A stretch of DNA of 64,000 nt from Sycobia sp. Sy_11 (GCA_018907035.1 JACCIC010000015.1:2672001-2736000); one strand, 5' to 3'. Counted from the first letter of the stretch, positions 1 to 13,841 are shown. Program-made: numbers and translations. The notes: a model not told the origin generated them from the letters alone.

Positions 1-1794
1 TTTGAGCAGTAGTATATAATTTTTTTTTTGTTTTAATGTATTATTTAATATGTTTCATTAGACTTACGATTTTACATCAATAGTATACATTTCCACACTA
101 GCTAAACTATGTTTTTCACCACAAGAGCCAAAAAATTATGCGAAAGTTGTGATTTTTTTTTAAAGTTGTGGTATAACTATATTCAGAGGTAATCCGGTTT
201 CAAGCACAAACTGAAGAAGCCAATCAACCAGAAAATTACAGAATTTCTTAAAATAAGTGAGATAATTTCGGTTATCATAGTTTAAAATTGTTTAAATATA
301 TAAGTTAAGATATACGTATCCGCCTTGCGTTGTTAGCGAAACTTTTACAGTTGATTCTCGTTTTTTAACTGATGATGTAATTTAGTGGAAAATTTTTCAC
401 CATGAAAAATTTGTTTCAAGAGATAAGAGGAGCTATGAATTGATAGATGCACTATCGTCCGATGTTTGAAGTTTTAATTTTTCACAAAAATAGGATTCTT
501 ATTTGCAAAATTAGGCGTTACACTCATGAAATACAACAATAATAGAATCACAATAACAATAAAAATAATAATATTATAATCAGCAGGTGAATTCGTTGAG
601 ATGACCCTTTTGTTTTTTCGAAAAATTGATGATCTCCTGCGATTTCACAAATATATAAACGTCTTATGGTTGTCAACATATTTCATTGAGTAATTTAACA
701 TGATAGAAAACGATATTTTAAAACAATAAACAATAGTATCATATTATTTCATATGAATATCATATAAACATATAATTATATACTTCAAGTTAACGTAACT
801 TGTTAATGTTATTATATTTTACGCAATTTATTATATATATATATATAGACATCTGACCAACGAGTCGCCGCAAACGGAAGCCAAATTTTCTAAATTCCAT
901 CCCCGCGGGATAACGACTTTTCTCCAAGGCCCCGCCGATGTAATAAGACGGACACCCATTGGGTAGTATAGCATGGGCATCGAAGGAGCTTTTCTCTTGT
1001 CTTCTCCATTTGGCCGTATGCCAAAGCGTTGCAAGCGCTTTCCAAATACATATAATAGTTAGAAAAAAATATATATATATAAAGGAAACAGGAAGTACGC
1101 AGGCTAACCACGGTGGCGTTTTTACACACCGCGAGAAACGCCCGTGAAATCCGTTAAAGAGCCAAGAAGTTTCGCGGTTCCCCTGTATCCACTTATGTCC
1201 CCCCCCCTCCATCACTTCTCCCACTGTCAACCGTCGATTTTATTATATAAGCGAATAAAAAATCCCTACCGACAGCCAGCGCATCCGAATTGCGGGAAAA
1301 ATTCCGCAACGCACGAAGATGTAATATATATATATATATACAATAACGGAATATCGTAAAAACGGCGGAGGGCGAGTTTATATAACAGTGGGCCCAACGC
1401 GAGAAAATAAGCGCAAGAAGGTGAGCCCCGTGCACAAAGATGGAGAGGGGGCGAAGAAACGGAATACGTCCCGCTATATATATACGACCCTTTGCGCGCA
1501 ATTTTGCGGGAGGTTGGGGTGCTCGCGAATTGTTCGCGTTGCACTGCAAAATTCGCGCCCGGACCGCGTGAAAACAACTGCTGTCCCCCCTCCCCCCAAG
1601 GACGCGCATCGCTATATATATATTTATAATGTAATCGTAAAGCTTTTAAAGCCGGACCCGCTGTATAATATAATTATATATATAGCCGCGCGTTAACTAG
1701 CCCGACCAGTCGCACAATGGGGGCTTCGCCAGATTTTGGGCAATCCCTAATAATACACGTGCGGCCTCCGCGCGCGGTCGGCGATGCAGTTTAG

Positions 1795-1835
<41 letters not shown>

Positions 1836-1945
1836 TCTGCCCGAGAAGAGTTCAAGGGCGAGATGAGTGTAGATTTGCGCCGTTGCGCGACGTGTCGTAA
1901 AAGCTCCGTTTTGCCGCGGGTGATGTATATAATATTTATGGACGG

Positions 1946-1986
<41 letters not shown>

Positions 1987-3555
1987 AGGGAGGCGCGACC
2001 CTGATGCAATTCGTAAATGCGCAACCCCCCTGCACATATACAGCCGACGACAGTTGCGAGAGTGAGAAGCTGATGCGCAAACCTCTCCTGTTTTATGGTG
2101 TTGTATTTGCACGGGGAGAGGGGATTGAAAGGATGCATAAGTCAACGCCGGCCACTTACACTTTGCACAATGGAACGGACTCTGGCTTCTTAAGCAAGAC
2201 CCCAAAAAGTCGTTTTTTTTTTTTTTTTTTTTTTTTATTGATGAGCATTTTGTATCTTGTAGGGATCTTCTTTTACACTCTCTCTCGCGCTTTTCGCGGT
2301 AGGCGAATACTCCCGGCGATACAACCGGTGGGCAGATTCGAAACGAAGAATTTATTTTTTATGCTCTTCGATTGCCGCTCGAACCGCAATATTAGATTTT
2401 TGTTGGTATTTTAAATATATAAATGGCCCAGGATATGTAGCTGATCGTCTGATTTTGAGAAATTACGTTAAAATTCTTTCGTATAATATATATATATTTC
2501 GAATATCTTAAAGTGTTGTAAATTTTCTCTATGTCAGGTGGTGTCGAACGAACACAAAGAAGCCAACTAATGTTAAATGATTGCAAGCTACTGCGTGTCA
2601 ATTCAGATAATTTCGAATAATAATTTCAAAGAATTTTCATTATTACTTAAAATGATTTTCTGTAAAAATGAATGGTATTCTTGCAAATGATTTCAAACAT
2701 ATAATTTTATACAATTTCAGTATGATGTCAAGGAATTACTAATGTGTTTTGATCTTTTTTTTTAAAAATAATTGCCATTAGATCAAATGATTTAATTTGT
2801 TTTCAAGTGATTTTATGTCATTTCACAATTATTTCAAACATTATTTTATGTAATTTTCTTTCGAAATAATCGAAGGATTGAAAATTCTTTGAATGAATTT
2901 TCATCGATTTTAATCGCGATCACAATCGTTGAATCCAAAGATTTTTCAAAGTGAATAATGCATTGAATTTTAACATTATAGTTTCCGTTGTTTACAACAT
3001 CAAATGCCAAACAATAAAGAGAGATAATAAGGAAAAAAAATCGAAATATGTTTAAGGGAATTTTTTTTTACTCTTTAAATTGAAACCGGTCAAACTGATA
3101 CCAATCCAGTACTGAAAATTACTAGTGCATTATACTCAACTCAATACGATGATGGTTTTTCGATAAATCCGCGTATAGACATTCTCGAAAGTGAAATCAC
3201 TAAAGGAAAGTACCAAAGTCCGTTCTTTATAATAGAATATAATTGAAAAAAATATTAAATCTATACTAAAACTATAATTAATAATTTCAGCTCATTCATC
3301 AGAGTCAGTGAGTTTTTTTTGTACGGATTTAAGTTCACAAGTTCAGACTGCAAAAGATCCTTACATATTCCGTTCAATAATAAGTTTCAACAATATACTG
3401 ACTTTCGAAAAAAGAAACATTATATTAAAGATTCGAGTTTATATGGTACTCGACGATTTATGACTTCGTTTCATTATTATTATTCATATAATAATAGCCT
3501 AATATCGTGATAACGAAAGTCAGAGGTTAGTCTGTTTCTACTGTAACGCGTTCGG

Positions 3556-3557
<2 letters not shown>
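1..3557. other. No gene seen; AT-rich with a GC-richer island
   Basis: 1-830 and 2400-3550 are AT-rich with no coding signal. 2620-2860 repeats a loose word (ATTTCAAACAT...ATTTTATG) without clear units. 860-2200 is GC-richer and holds the CT/GA pair and short TA runs. A poly-T run of about 24 lies at 2213-2236. Confidence 0.6.
1797..1990. repeat. (CT)n and (GA)n tracts facing each other
   Basis: CT at 1797-1838 and GA at 1950-1980 (plus GGAG units to 1990). Being opposite-strand versions of the same repeat, they form an inverted repeat with a spacer of about 110 bp. Confidence 0.9.

Positions 3558-3610
<53 letters not shown>
3558..3610. repeat. (TA)n microsatellite
   Basis: 53 bp of uninterrupted TA. 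Confidence 0.95.
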
Positions 3611-3611
<1 letters not shown>

Positions 3612-3768
3612 CTTTTCAACAGTTATGCGCAGATAATGTAACCCATATACGCATCTACGATTAACAAACAATCGGATATATTATAGTATCAATTTTCCAG
3701 CCACTGTAGATTTTCTTTAAATGCATGAACTATATAGCTTGCACAAAATCAATTATCAAGCCAATTGT

Positions 3769-3770
<2 letters not shown>

Positions 3771-3819
<49 letters not shown>
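3771..3819. repeat. (TA)n microsatellite
   Basis: 49 bp of uninterrupted AT, about 160 bp after the previous tract. Confidence 0.95.
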
Positions 3820-3820
<1 letters not shown>

Positions 3821-4139
3821 GCCGAGAGCGCCTTTTAACGGTGTCCATTTATAATTATTCATAAAAATATTAACCCCCCGCCCCCCTGGAGCTCAACGCG
3901 TAATTTACAATCGCTGTTAATTAAAGGAAAAGGAAAGTTTGTGGGCGTCGCTAATTATGGGATGTAAAATTTGCGCTCCGTCTGACGCGTCTGCCTCTCG
4001 CGTTCGCTGAAATCGCCCTGGGCCGAGGGTACGAAAGTGTATGTATGTGTCGCCCCGGGGACTTTATTCCGGGCCTCCCACTTTTCCGAAATCTCGCATC
4101 CGGGAGTCAATTCTGCATTGTTGAATTTGCGACGGGTAG

Positions 4140-4142
<3 letters not shown>

Positions 4143-4174
<32 letters not shown>
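4143..4174. repeat. (GA)n microsatellite
   Basis: 32 bp of GA. Confidence 0.95.
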
Positions 4175-4177
<3 letters not shown>

Positions 4178-5176
4178 ATGTTTATTTAAATAATAACGCA
4201 GATTAACAATAACCACAGATCTCGAAATTAGACGATATACATTTCCCGAAGGAATGTAATCTAATTGATTTACGAAATTAAAAGTGTGAAAAATGTTTTT
4301 GCAGAAATTTTGGAGCAACATTCGAAGTTCACTAGCTCAGACATTGTTTTTCATATAAAACTTAAAATAGATAATTGTAAGTACAATTTTACCCCCTTCA
4401 ATTTTATAATTTTACTCAACCATCTCTGGAGTGAAAATGTCGTGTTTGCGAATGATGAATTATTTGTGTAATATATAGTGTAATTTTCATGTACTTAGTT
4501 GTAAATATATTTTCAATTAAGAGTAAGCGAATATGAAAAATTTCATATAAAAGTTTTCTATTTTTTATAAACATTTATTACCACATAACATCAAACATAG
4601 CTCAAAAACGTGTTTTTGTTGTATAAATATATGGAATATATTTTTTTATAAGTATATATAATATATAAATACATATTCACTTATTTATGTATATAAAGTT
4701 GACGAAATTAACTCGGTTCCGATGCTCTGCTCCGACGGTTGGCAACAGAACAATTAGTTCGAATCTCCTCCCGCACTCGCTTCGACTTGTAACAGCGTGA
4801 TTCCGCACAAAAGTCAATTATTGTATACGCCGAGAGAGGGCGCAAACAATCGACCCCAGTCCAGTATACAGCAAGCAATGAAACTTATGCCACTATATAT
4901 ATATGTATATAAAATAAACGGCGCGTACAGGTCAGTTTTGCCCTCTATTACACACAGCTCGTCGCAGGTATCAGGCAGGTATAATATAGGAGCGCCTCCG
5001 TAATATATTTTTCAGAAGTGACTTTTCACGACTTCGAGCAAATTTTCCCGGAGGAGCGGACGAGGAAGAGGAGGAGGAGGGGGGCGTTATCGATTTTCCA
5101 TCAGCCTCGGAGTGTTCGCTCCCGGGGACGACGACTCGGTTGCGCTTGACAATATTTCACTGCACGGTGAGGGACG

Positions 5177-5179
<3 letters not shown>

Positions 5180-5221
<42 letters not shown>
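5180..5221. repeat. (GA)n microsatellite
   Basis: 42 bp of GA. Confidence 0.95.
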
Positions 5222-5229
<8 letters not shown>

Positions 5230-7179
5230 GGACGAACGGACAAACAGACTTTTGCACACGATATTCGCGTACAGAAGTTATCGGTTTCCATTTTTCCAAT
5301 TTCGTTGACGGAAATTTTATGTGTCTTTTAGTCAATATTAGTTTTTTTTTAATAGAATTTATAAAATGAAATTCTTGAAAGCATCATGTCAAAGTCCGTC
5401 CTTCCTTTGAGATTCTTAACTTAAGAATATATACTGAAACTGCATCTCTTCGATATATATATACACGCAAGGACAGCAAACAAATTAAAATTTACGAAAA
5501 ATAAATGAATTTTTGTGCCCGAGTAGATTTTTCGAAAATGACCCATACAATTATATTTACAGTTATTCTACGATAAAGTTATAAAGACGTTCTTTTCTTG
5601 AAAGATGACCTTATAAAATTGTTACATATAAATATTTATAAGATTTTCTTTTATGTTTATAACTTGTCATAAATATAATTTTTAGTTTACATGATTCTAA
5701 TTTCGTAAGAACACATTTTACCGTTGTAGCTCACAGAGGATTAATAGCTTCAAAACCATCAAAGGTTTGAAAATAAGCTCAAGAGATCAATTTTCAAAAA
5801 ATCCTGTAATCCATTCTAATAACTTATATATAAACGAAAAAGCGTCTATTTTTGTTGTTAATACGAAAGCCTATTTTTTTCGTTAAAAATTCGAATTCGA
5901 TGGTCCCAAAAATGTTCCAATTAAACCTCTTACTTTTTATTTCCACCCTATACTCTACAAATACAATCTGTTCCAAATTGAAAATGAACCCAAAAGTAAG
6001 TGAAACATTTGGGCACACTACTAAATAAAATTTATTGTAACATATAAGCTCGACAATTTATAAATAATTCATAGTAATTAAAGTCTTTTTGTTATTTCTT
6101 TTAGAAATTATTAACATTTTATATCTAATGTTATAGTGACATCTACATTGCTGAAAAATCTAATAAATTTTCAGACTTTTACTTGTTCACCGATTTTCTG
6201 GTCAATTTTTCCGACAAATATTTTCTATACCATTTTCCAGAGAACCGTTTCATTAAGTTAACTAACGTATGCATTGTTCAAAGAAATATTTTGTAAAACT
6301 AAAATAAAGAAGGCAAAAAAAACCGAAGACTCCTAACCGCTATAGGGAGTCTTGTCCTGCTATAAGTAGTAAAAAAGGTATTAGGTTAGACGGATATAGT
6401 TCGATAAGCGGCAGGGGAAGTTGGGATTCGTTTGCAAATTGGTCTTGCCCATTTATATTCATCATTTATCATTCTTCATTCGACTGTCGTTTTAAATAAA
6501 AGAGGGATTATACAATTGAAAGTAAAATATATAATAATTGATATTGTCATTAAATTTCAATTCTAATCTGTAAATCGATTTCCGCGTGCACTTCTCGCGC
6601 CGCATTCATTCCAGAATGTGCTCGGGCAGCAATAATTCATGAGTCGGGTTCACGCCTACAGGGGAAAAGTCTCAAAGTCGCCGATCCAAATGATCTTGTA
6701 TAGAAGTCGTATAATGGCCGATTATCCATAAAAATTCGCGGAGAAAGGTGGATAATACCGGATACTTGGGTGAGGGGGGAGGGAAGGGCATATTTTATGT
6801 ATTAAGGAAATTATACACCATATACAATGTCGAATTTTCATCATCTAATTACTCCAATAGAAGTCAAAACTCCGTGCCCTATCCCACCAACCCCCTATAG
6901 GGGATGCCATAGAATGTAGTTTAAGTTCAGGGAACTGCATACATAAAATCACGAAAAATAATGCAAAGCCAATGCAGTTTTAGCTCTACGCCGACTCCGG
7001 GGGGAAGTGTCTTCGAAGCTTAACTTTTAGCCCCAATATATATGTATATATATATATAATTTTATGTTTCCGAGACATGCCAAGAGCGTCTTGGCGCATA
7101 TTCCTTTTCCCGGGAAACCGTCAAGTAATTGGTACGGTACATGAGCACTGATTTTGGCCTGAAGAATACAGACGTATAA

Positions 7180-7400
7180 ACGGGCACACATAGATGCCTT
7201 GCAAATTTTGCGTGCCCGCTCGTTTCTCCCACCGTATGCCACCCCCTCCGGAAAAGTCAAACTTCCTGACTGACGGCCGTTTCGGAATAAATGCATCGAG
7301 TAATAATGGGCCTCATAGCGCCAATAAACGAGCCTTAAGGCGAGGATTAACTTTGCTAATACGATTTTATTTCGCTAATACAGCTATCAGGTTTCTGAAT
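7180..7400. promoter_or_regulatory. Candidate regulatory block with tailless- and K50-homeodomain-type sites
   Basis: Unique moderate-GC sequence. It has AAAAGTCAA at 7252-7260 (the Tailless consensus), GGATTA near 7344, and GCTAATA repeated at about 7354 and 7374. A second AAAAGTCAA with a nearby TAATCC lies at 7998-8018. Role inferred. Confidence 0.25.
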
Positions 7401-7497
7401 GGGTCTATATATATATATATATATATGGATGCATAGTTATGCACACGCCCAGAGGCTGCAGCTATGTGGACGTGCTTACTCTGAGCAAGAGAGGAAG

Positions 7498-7499
<2 letters not shown>

Positions 7500-7588
<89 letters not shown>

Positions 7589-7623
7589 AAGAAAGAGAGA
7601 GAGAGAGAGAGAAACAGAGAGAG
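7500..7623. repeat. Compound (TA)n-(GA)n microsatellite
   Basis: (TA)19 switches directly to (GA)n at 7539 and continues with small interruptions to about 7623. The open frame over it (IYIYIY then RERERE) is an artefact. Confidence 0.95.
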
Positions 7624-7836
7624 GACGAATCGAAGACCACCCGCCATCCGCTGCTCAAGATTTAGTAGTTATACCCTAATGATCATTGTTCTAACCGAAC
7701 CGGCGGACCCTTTGGCCAGCCAAAATTTAAAAGCTATAAACATATTATATGACTTTTGGTCTGCCGAGGGTGGAGAGATAGAGAGAGAGGGGGGACTCCC
7801 TTTGAAAATCCACCCCCGCGCGGGTCATTCCCCTAT

Positions 7837-7880
7837 TTGTTTATGTGCATGCATATATATATATATATTGTTTATGCGCA

Positions 7881-7922
<42 letters not shown>
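7837..7922. repeat. Duplicated unit ending in (TA)n
   Basis: TTGTTTATGyGCATGCATATAT occurs at 7837 and again at 7868 (31-bp step, one T/C difference). The second copy runs into TA to 7922. Confidence 0.85.
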
Positions 7923-7923
<1 letters not shown>

Positions 7924-7959
7924 GACGGGGTATGCCGGTTAACTCAGTAATAAAATATA

Positions 7960-8210
7960 CCCCCGTCCTCATTGTTCCGGCCCAGAAGTTAATATGATAA
8001 TCCGGCTTTAAAAGTCAAAAGTCCTAAATACCCGGAACGCAGGCTGACCCTTATCCCTCCCATGACTTTTGGGAGCAGTAGGGAGGGGTAGGGGGTCAGG
8101 GGGTCGTGAGGTGCACGGGGGGCGGAGGGGGTGGAGGGTGCGGGGTTATTGCCCGGGTCAAAAGTTCTGATACCGGGAAGTACGGGTCCGACACGCGGTC
8201 GAGTGGGTCA
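7960..8210. promoter_or_regulatory. Nuclear-receptor-like half-site cluster
   Basis: TAATCC at 7998, AAAAGTCAAAAGTCC from 8010, a reversed AAAAGTCA at about 8062-8069, and GGGTCAAAAGTTC near 8156, all within about 160 bp of G-rich DNA. AAGTCA/GGTCA words are Tailless or other orphan-receptor half-sites. Confidence 0.25.
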
Positions 8211-8660
8211 GTGCTATATATATATATATATATATATTCTGTAAGGTCTCGGAAAGCAGATATATATGCGTATACATGTGACTATGCGTGCGCCTGCGTG
8301 TGCGTGTGCGTCTGTTTCGGACTCTGTGCGCATGTGTGTGTGCGCGCGTGCGTCTGTGTATAGCCGATTAATTTGCCGATGAATACAGTGCAATTATTCG
8401 GCGGTCGAGAGCGCGGGACATGCTTGGAAGTTCGTTCCTACGAAAGCCTTTGTCCCGCCGATTATATACAGTGATCAATATAACCGCTTTGCAGGCCTTA
8501 TATTGGAGGTACTCTATTATTGCGAGGGTCCTCGAGATATTTTGGACGGGATAAGCAAAGGTACAGAGTCCCGACAATTCCGGCGTAGAGCACGGAACGA
8601 TTTTATCGTAACGATGTATGTATGTAAGATGGTCGATAAATCGTAATATTTACATATATA

Positions 8661-8665
8661 CCTCA

Positions 8666-8715
<50 letters not shown>

Positions 8716-8720
8716 TGAGG
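8661..8720. repeat. Perfect 60-bp palindrome around a (TA)n core
   Basis: CCTCATGCAT, then (AT)20, then ATGCATGAGG, so the non-repeat ends are exact reverse complements. A cruciform or fold-back is possible. Confidence 0.85.
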
Positions 8721-8823
8721 ATATACGATTGAACTTTCTAAAAATAAATCAATATGCGAACTAATTGCAAGCGAATGAAAAGCTAACGCTGACCATTACG
8801 TACCGAGAGCCATATTGTTATAC

Positions 8824-8826
<3 letters not shown>

Positions 8827-8883
<57 letters not shown>
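8827..8883. repeat. (TA)n microsatellite
   Basis: 57 bp of uninterrupted TA. Confidence 0.95.
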
Positions 8884-8885
<2 letters not shown>

Positions 8886-8889
8886 TTTC

Positions 8890-11280
8890 TGGGTGATTCC
8901 GAGACGAACTCGGCTGGTTCAAGAAATGACAATTCTTCCTGTTAAAAAATCAAATATTATTTTCCTATACAGTCGAGTGTTGCTGTAAATGATAAATTTT
9001 ACAATGTAAAGTAGTACATTGAAAAGTAACATAATCAAACTTTTAAAATAGATACAGTTGGTCCCTAAGTTCCGATGAAAACAGAGTAGTAAATCTCAGT
9101 TTACAATTTCTGCCCAATGTATAGGGAAAGATTGTACTGATAATTATGAAGAAAAGTCGTTAATGTGTGATTAAGTAAATTTAATAGATTTATTTACGTA
9201 TTAACAGAGTCGATTTATATGTAAAATTGAACAGGTTGAGAAAATGTTTCTTAAGCATTTGATTGTGACAAATCCGAATAGTCCGTCTGTTCCGATTCTA
9301 TCCCAATGTGAAAATCACGACATTCCAAACTATTGTAACCTATAAATAATATCAAACAAATAAAAAAACACTAACAAATACTATATTTGACATATTTTGT
9401 CATTTTTTTACAACACTAGTATAAAGGTATTTTAAGGTATTAGCTATCTTAACTGAAATACCATTGAATTTGTTTTTTTTTCTCTCTAGATCAAAATATG
9501 ATGATTTGAATTTTGTGTAGGAAAGGTATGTATGGTAAAGGCATGTATGTGGGTTGAGAGTTGGCGGGATTCATAGCCATAGTATTTTCTACCATTGACA
9601 TTACAGTAATGGAATTTTCGAATTTGCGCGTTCTAAGTTTATTTGGACTTGCATTCGAATAGATGTAGAAAAAAAATTAGGTTGAAATCTTTACATAACC
9701 TCAAATACCGAACGACAAGTTACGTTAGAATATGTCAAAAACAGTGAGCAATTCTGAGATTAGTTTTTGATTCAGTGCAAGGAATTCTTTATGAAAATAT
9801 AATCTAATAGCTTCCATTACTAAAAATCCAGAAAACACAATTCAACTATCCAAGTTAATAAGTTTTGAATTTCTGATACTTATGATAGAATCTAGTTTCT
9901 TCCATCGTGGCTCCATCCGTGTTGTAATAATGCGCTTGGAACATAAATAATTAAATGATTTCTATTATTAAATAATAATATCTTATTAATTACAAAATTA
10001 ATATTAAAAACTGTGCGTATACCGACTATTTTTAATTAAATTAATAAATATTATTCGATCTTAGTCTTGATAATATATTATATTAACTAAAGTAATGATA
10101 AAATTTAAAAGTTACATCAATTATTTAAAATGAAAATCGAAAAAATTAGACAAACAAATCTCTTATCATCCCTGATGATTGAATTTTCGAAAAAATTTAG
10201 AAATTATTTTTTAATTGAATTTAATCACACTTATTTAATGATTCTATCAAATTTGTTAACTAATATTTAGTCTTTTTTATATAAATTCTTATCTTAAATT
10301 AAAAACGAAAGCACCAAATTGCAAGACCCAGAAACTGATTTTTAGGGATGTTTCCTCAACAACCATTATGAACTAAAATTGAATTCATAATTTTTGAAGA
10401 TTGGCAGATACTGAAACTGTAAAAATACATTTGTTCATGTTTTATAGTCAAATCTAGAAAATAATTTTTAGCTAATTGAATGTATAAGCAAAAATATATA
10501 TAAGTAAAAATTGTATCCATAATACAAACTTCGAAGATGCAGTTAAAAATAACACAGACAAATTCGACTCTTTTTCATTCCCCTAGAATTGGTTTCGTAT
10601 CTTAATTGGTTTTTAGGTATTTTCACAAATAAACATGTTGTGAACAAAAAATGCATTATTACTTTTTGAAAATTTATAGTTGTCATAACATCTCCTTAGC
10701 TGTGGACTGGATTGCAATCCATATATTTCCTTTTGAAAAATTTTATAACTGGTGACAAGTTTGAATGAACAATTGAATCCATAACTTTGCAAACTCCGAA
10801 GTTATAGGAATGGCTAAGAACGTAAAAAATACGTTTTCCTTCTTTTCGGCCCCTTGTAGGAATTAGAGTAACGTTGTTTCTTAAACGATGCCTACAATCC
10901 AAAAGATATATAACATATCCATATAGATAACACACATATATAACACATCCCTATAGATGTGGCTATAACATATATGGATATGCAATGCGAACTATAATTA
11001 TGCAGTTTTCGCTAGACGGTATTTTATCAAGACGTTTGAGCATAAAATACAGCCCATGCATAACGTCAAAGTACTAAACTCTATCTGCTGTCAAAATTTC
11101 GTCGCAATCGATCCGTCTAAGTTTTTTGAATTGCTGTCACCAAGTATACAAACGAAAATATACTCTCTCTATTATTATGCTCGATATCTGTAGAAATTCT
11201 TCATATTAGTGAAATATCAGCTCTGCTTTCTATATGTTCACATTGGATTGCCATTTACGGTAGCATCTGTCACTCGACTA
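8890..11280. other. AT-rich, no gene seen
   Basis: Nothing coding. A 14-bp perfect palindrome TGGATTGCAATCCA is at 10708-10721. A 79-codon minus-strand frame (10935-10696) has no recognisable motif. Confidence 0.5.
10906..10958. repeat. Short tandem duplication
   Basis: A 23-bp word (ATATATAACAyATCCmTATA...) occurs at 10906-10928 and 10936-10958 with two differences. A partly inverted version follows near 10964-10981. Confidence 0.6.
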
Positions 11281-11388
11281 TGACCCTCCCATTCTCTTTT
11301 CCCTCTCTGCCCCCCCCGCTCGCTCAGCCGCTCGCCCTCGTCCTCTCTTTCTCTCTTTCTCTATCCCTCTCTCTCTACCTCTCCTCAT

Positions 11389-11460
<72 letters not shown>
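11281..11460. repeat. CT-rich region ending in (CT)n
   Basis: Pyrimidine-rich from 11281; uninterrupted CT from about 11395 to 11459. Confidence 0.9.
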
Positions 11461-11461
<1 letters not shown>

Positions 11462-11469
11462 CTCATTCG

Positions 11470-11610
11470 CACTCTGCGCTGCTCGTCCAACACGTTTATG
11501 AAGATGAACGGGCCGCTGTAGCGGGAACGCCGGCGCCAATTCAATTGGTGACGAGCGACGCCCCACCTTCAGCACGACCAATGCACGCGCGAATATAGAG
11601 AGTGTGCTGG

Positions 11611-11653
<43 letters not shown>

Positions 11654-11940
11654 TACGTATATCGCGCGCATCGATTTCGCCATAAAATCACCGAATCCGC
11701 GCCCGCGCGTCGCCCCGCGTCGCTGGTGGCTGGGTTACGGCGGCGGGTGTAAGGGGGCGGAGGGGGTTTTCGGAATTAGCCGTGCTTAATCAAGCCGTTT
11801 AATCAGCGGCATCATTGCGACCGCACGCGAGCGCGGGCTGCCCGCCGCTGCGTCCTATTATCGCGACTTATGGAGCCGGCCTCGGGCGTACGCAGCGCCC
11901 GTCTGTTCCGGTAACGCCGGCAGTTTGTACGAACTGCATC

Positions 11941-11983
<43 letters not shown>

Positions 11984-13480
11984 ATACACTGTGCGAAACG
12001 CACACGGTTTGCGTATAGATACAGAGCTTGTTAATTGGATTAGGAATTGCGTGGCGCGAGGGGGGGGGGGCTAAAGGCTGTGAGTCGTAATTAACGATTA
12101 TACTGAGGAAAATAACCTGGATCGAACTGTATAAATAGAATGTAATTAATGCATAGTTTTTTTTCATCTTTTGCCATTGCTATACTGAGTTCTTAACTAA
12201 CGGTATACACCGTTAAATATAATTTCTGTTCGCATAGATAACTAAAGATCTATTTTAAATGAAAAAATATAGAAAAAAAAACATTAAATTTTCTATTTAG
12301 TTATTATAAATACTGCTTATTGTTTCTTCTTTTGTACAGTAATATGCAGCTCGAAATACACGTAAGTGCAATGGCACCTGCTTCTCATTCTGCATCAGAC
12401 TTTTTCTAACACTTTTTATACCTGCTTTTTATATCTGCTCCTTAGATTTGGTGATCTGATTTGAGAAATTGTCAGGGAATTGCTGTAGTAAAAATTAATG
12501 GTAACATCGTAAAATATACGCGTTTATTTTCGTTCTATTCCTACTTCTAGATATCTAAATATTTTTATCTGTTAACCGAAATAAAATAAATGAGCTAACG
12601 GATTTTTGTCTAATGAAGTCTGCTGGTTAATAGTTTTCAAATAATAATTATAGAACCAAATATAAATGACGAAAAAGAACGAATGTCGACTGTTTTTCCG
12701 CCATTGCTGAATTTCTCTGTTTATACAAGATCGAGTGCAACATTGTAGATTTGTTCGTGTGTCAATGAACAAAAAATCCTAAAAATTTTTATAAGAATAA
12801 AATCTAACAAAAAACCTAAGACTCGTAAGTTTTTCGATACATGTTTTTCAAACATTTTCACTATAAAAATATCTTCATGATCTTTTAGTTCGTCTGATTT
12901 GATTTTAAGATAAAAATTTAGAAAATAAAACGTGCTTGTAATAACTAAACTTTGTCTAATTTTTTCCATAATTTTTTGAGATATTTCAAATGTTTTATCT
13001 TGAGTTGGTTTAAACAATTTAATGCAAAAAATTTAATAGTTCGAAATTTTTCTTCAAAATATTAATCAAGTTTAGAATGAAAACGTGAAATCTATAAAAA
13101 AAATTCATATAAATCGCAAAATATTCAAATAATTATAGGCACCGCAAACAAAATGCCTCGAGCAAAATCCGATGAAATTTAATATAGCCGGGAGTAAAAA
13201 TCCGTAAGCTCGGTATAAAAAATCACGCGTACAACGAGTCGTGTCTTATCTTTCCCCAAAGCAGTATATATTAAAGCGTAGATTGAAAAATCGTTTTTCA
13301 TAATTTGCTCGCACTGCTCGTTATTTTCATAAAAACAATAAACGTAAGTACGGACGCGCGCGCGCGCGCGCTACAGCTATTCATTTTTTTCTTTTCTTTT
13401 TTTTATATATTTATTGAGCGTGTAATGTAAGGGCCGCGCGTCCATCGGCTTATTTATTTTTTTTTTTTTTTCACAATAAA
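11470..13480. other. No gene seen
   Basis: GC-rich to 12060 with two TA tracts and a run of G at 12061-12070. AT-rich afterwards. TAACGGT-atac-ACCGTTA hairpin at 12198-12215. (CG)n at about 13355-13370. Confidence 0.5.
11617..11651. repeat. (TA)n microsatellite
   Basis: About 35 bp of AT; a sister tract of similar length lies at 11947-11979. Confidence 0.9.
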
Positions 13481-13836
13481 CTTAATCGTTTTGCGCCGCG
13501 CGGCGAAAGGGTGCTGCGACGAGACGCGAGGCCAGCGAGCGGCTAATCTTTAACGGCGCGAACAGCACCGTATTCTATATGTAGGCCGGAAAAAGTTTCA
13601 TTGGCCTGTCCGGCTCGGAACGAAAAATCGTAAACGGAGGGGTGGAGTAATAATAAGCAGGAGAAGAAGAAGAAGAAGAAGAAGTATAGGGAGAATAAAA
13701 GGGAAAACGAAGGAAGAGAATGGCCATAAGGTTAATCCATAAGCTGGAGCTTTTTTCCCGCTTTATAATCTGCTATGTACCACAATTAATCCTTTCCCTT
13801 CGCGCGCTCTGTGCTCGTCTGCCTGTATCGCCCCCT

Positions 13837-13841
<5 letters not shown>

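Larger units (their letters stand above)
3840..7020. other. No gene seen
   Basis: GC-richer at 3840-4140 and 5030-5290, otherwise AT-rich. 6590-6800 is unique moderate-GC sequence of possible regulatory type. 6326-6349 can form an 8-bp-stem hairpin (AAGACTCC/GGAGTCTT), but no tRNA or other RNA family fits. Confidence 0.5.

Noticed and set aside
4740..4780. tRNA-like GTTCGAATC word
   Set aside because: No matching A box or acceptor stem upstream.
6326..6420. Possible structured RNA with an 8-bp stem
   Set aside because: Arms beyond the first hairpin do not form a consistent fold, and no tRNA A/B box or known family fits.
7439..7942. 167-codon frame
   Set aside because: Mostly IYIYIY and RERERE from TA and GA repeats. 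The same reasoning removes most frames near microsatellites.
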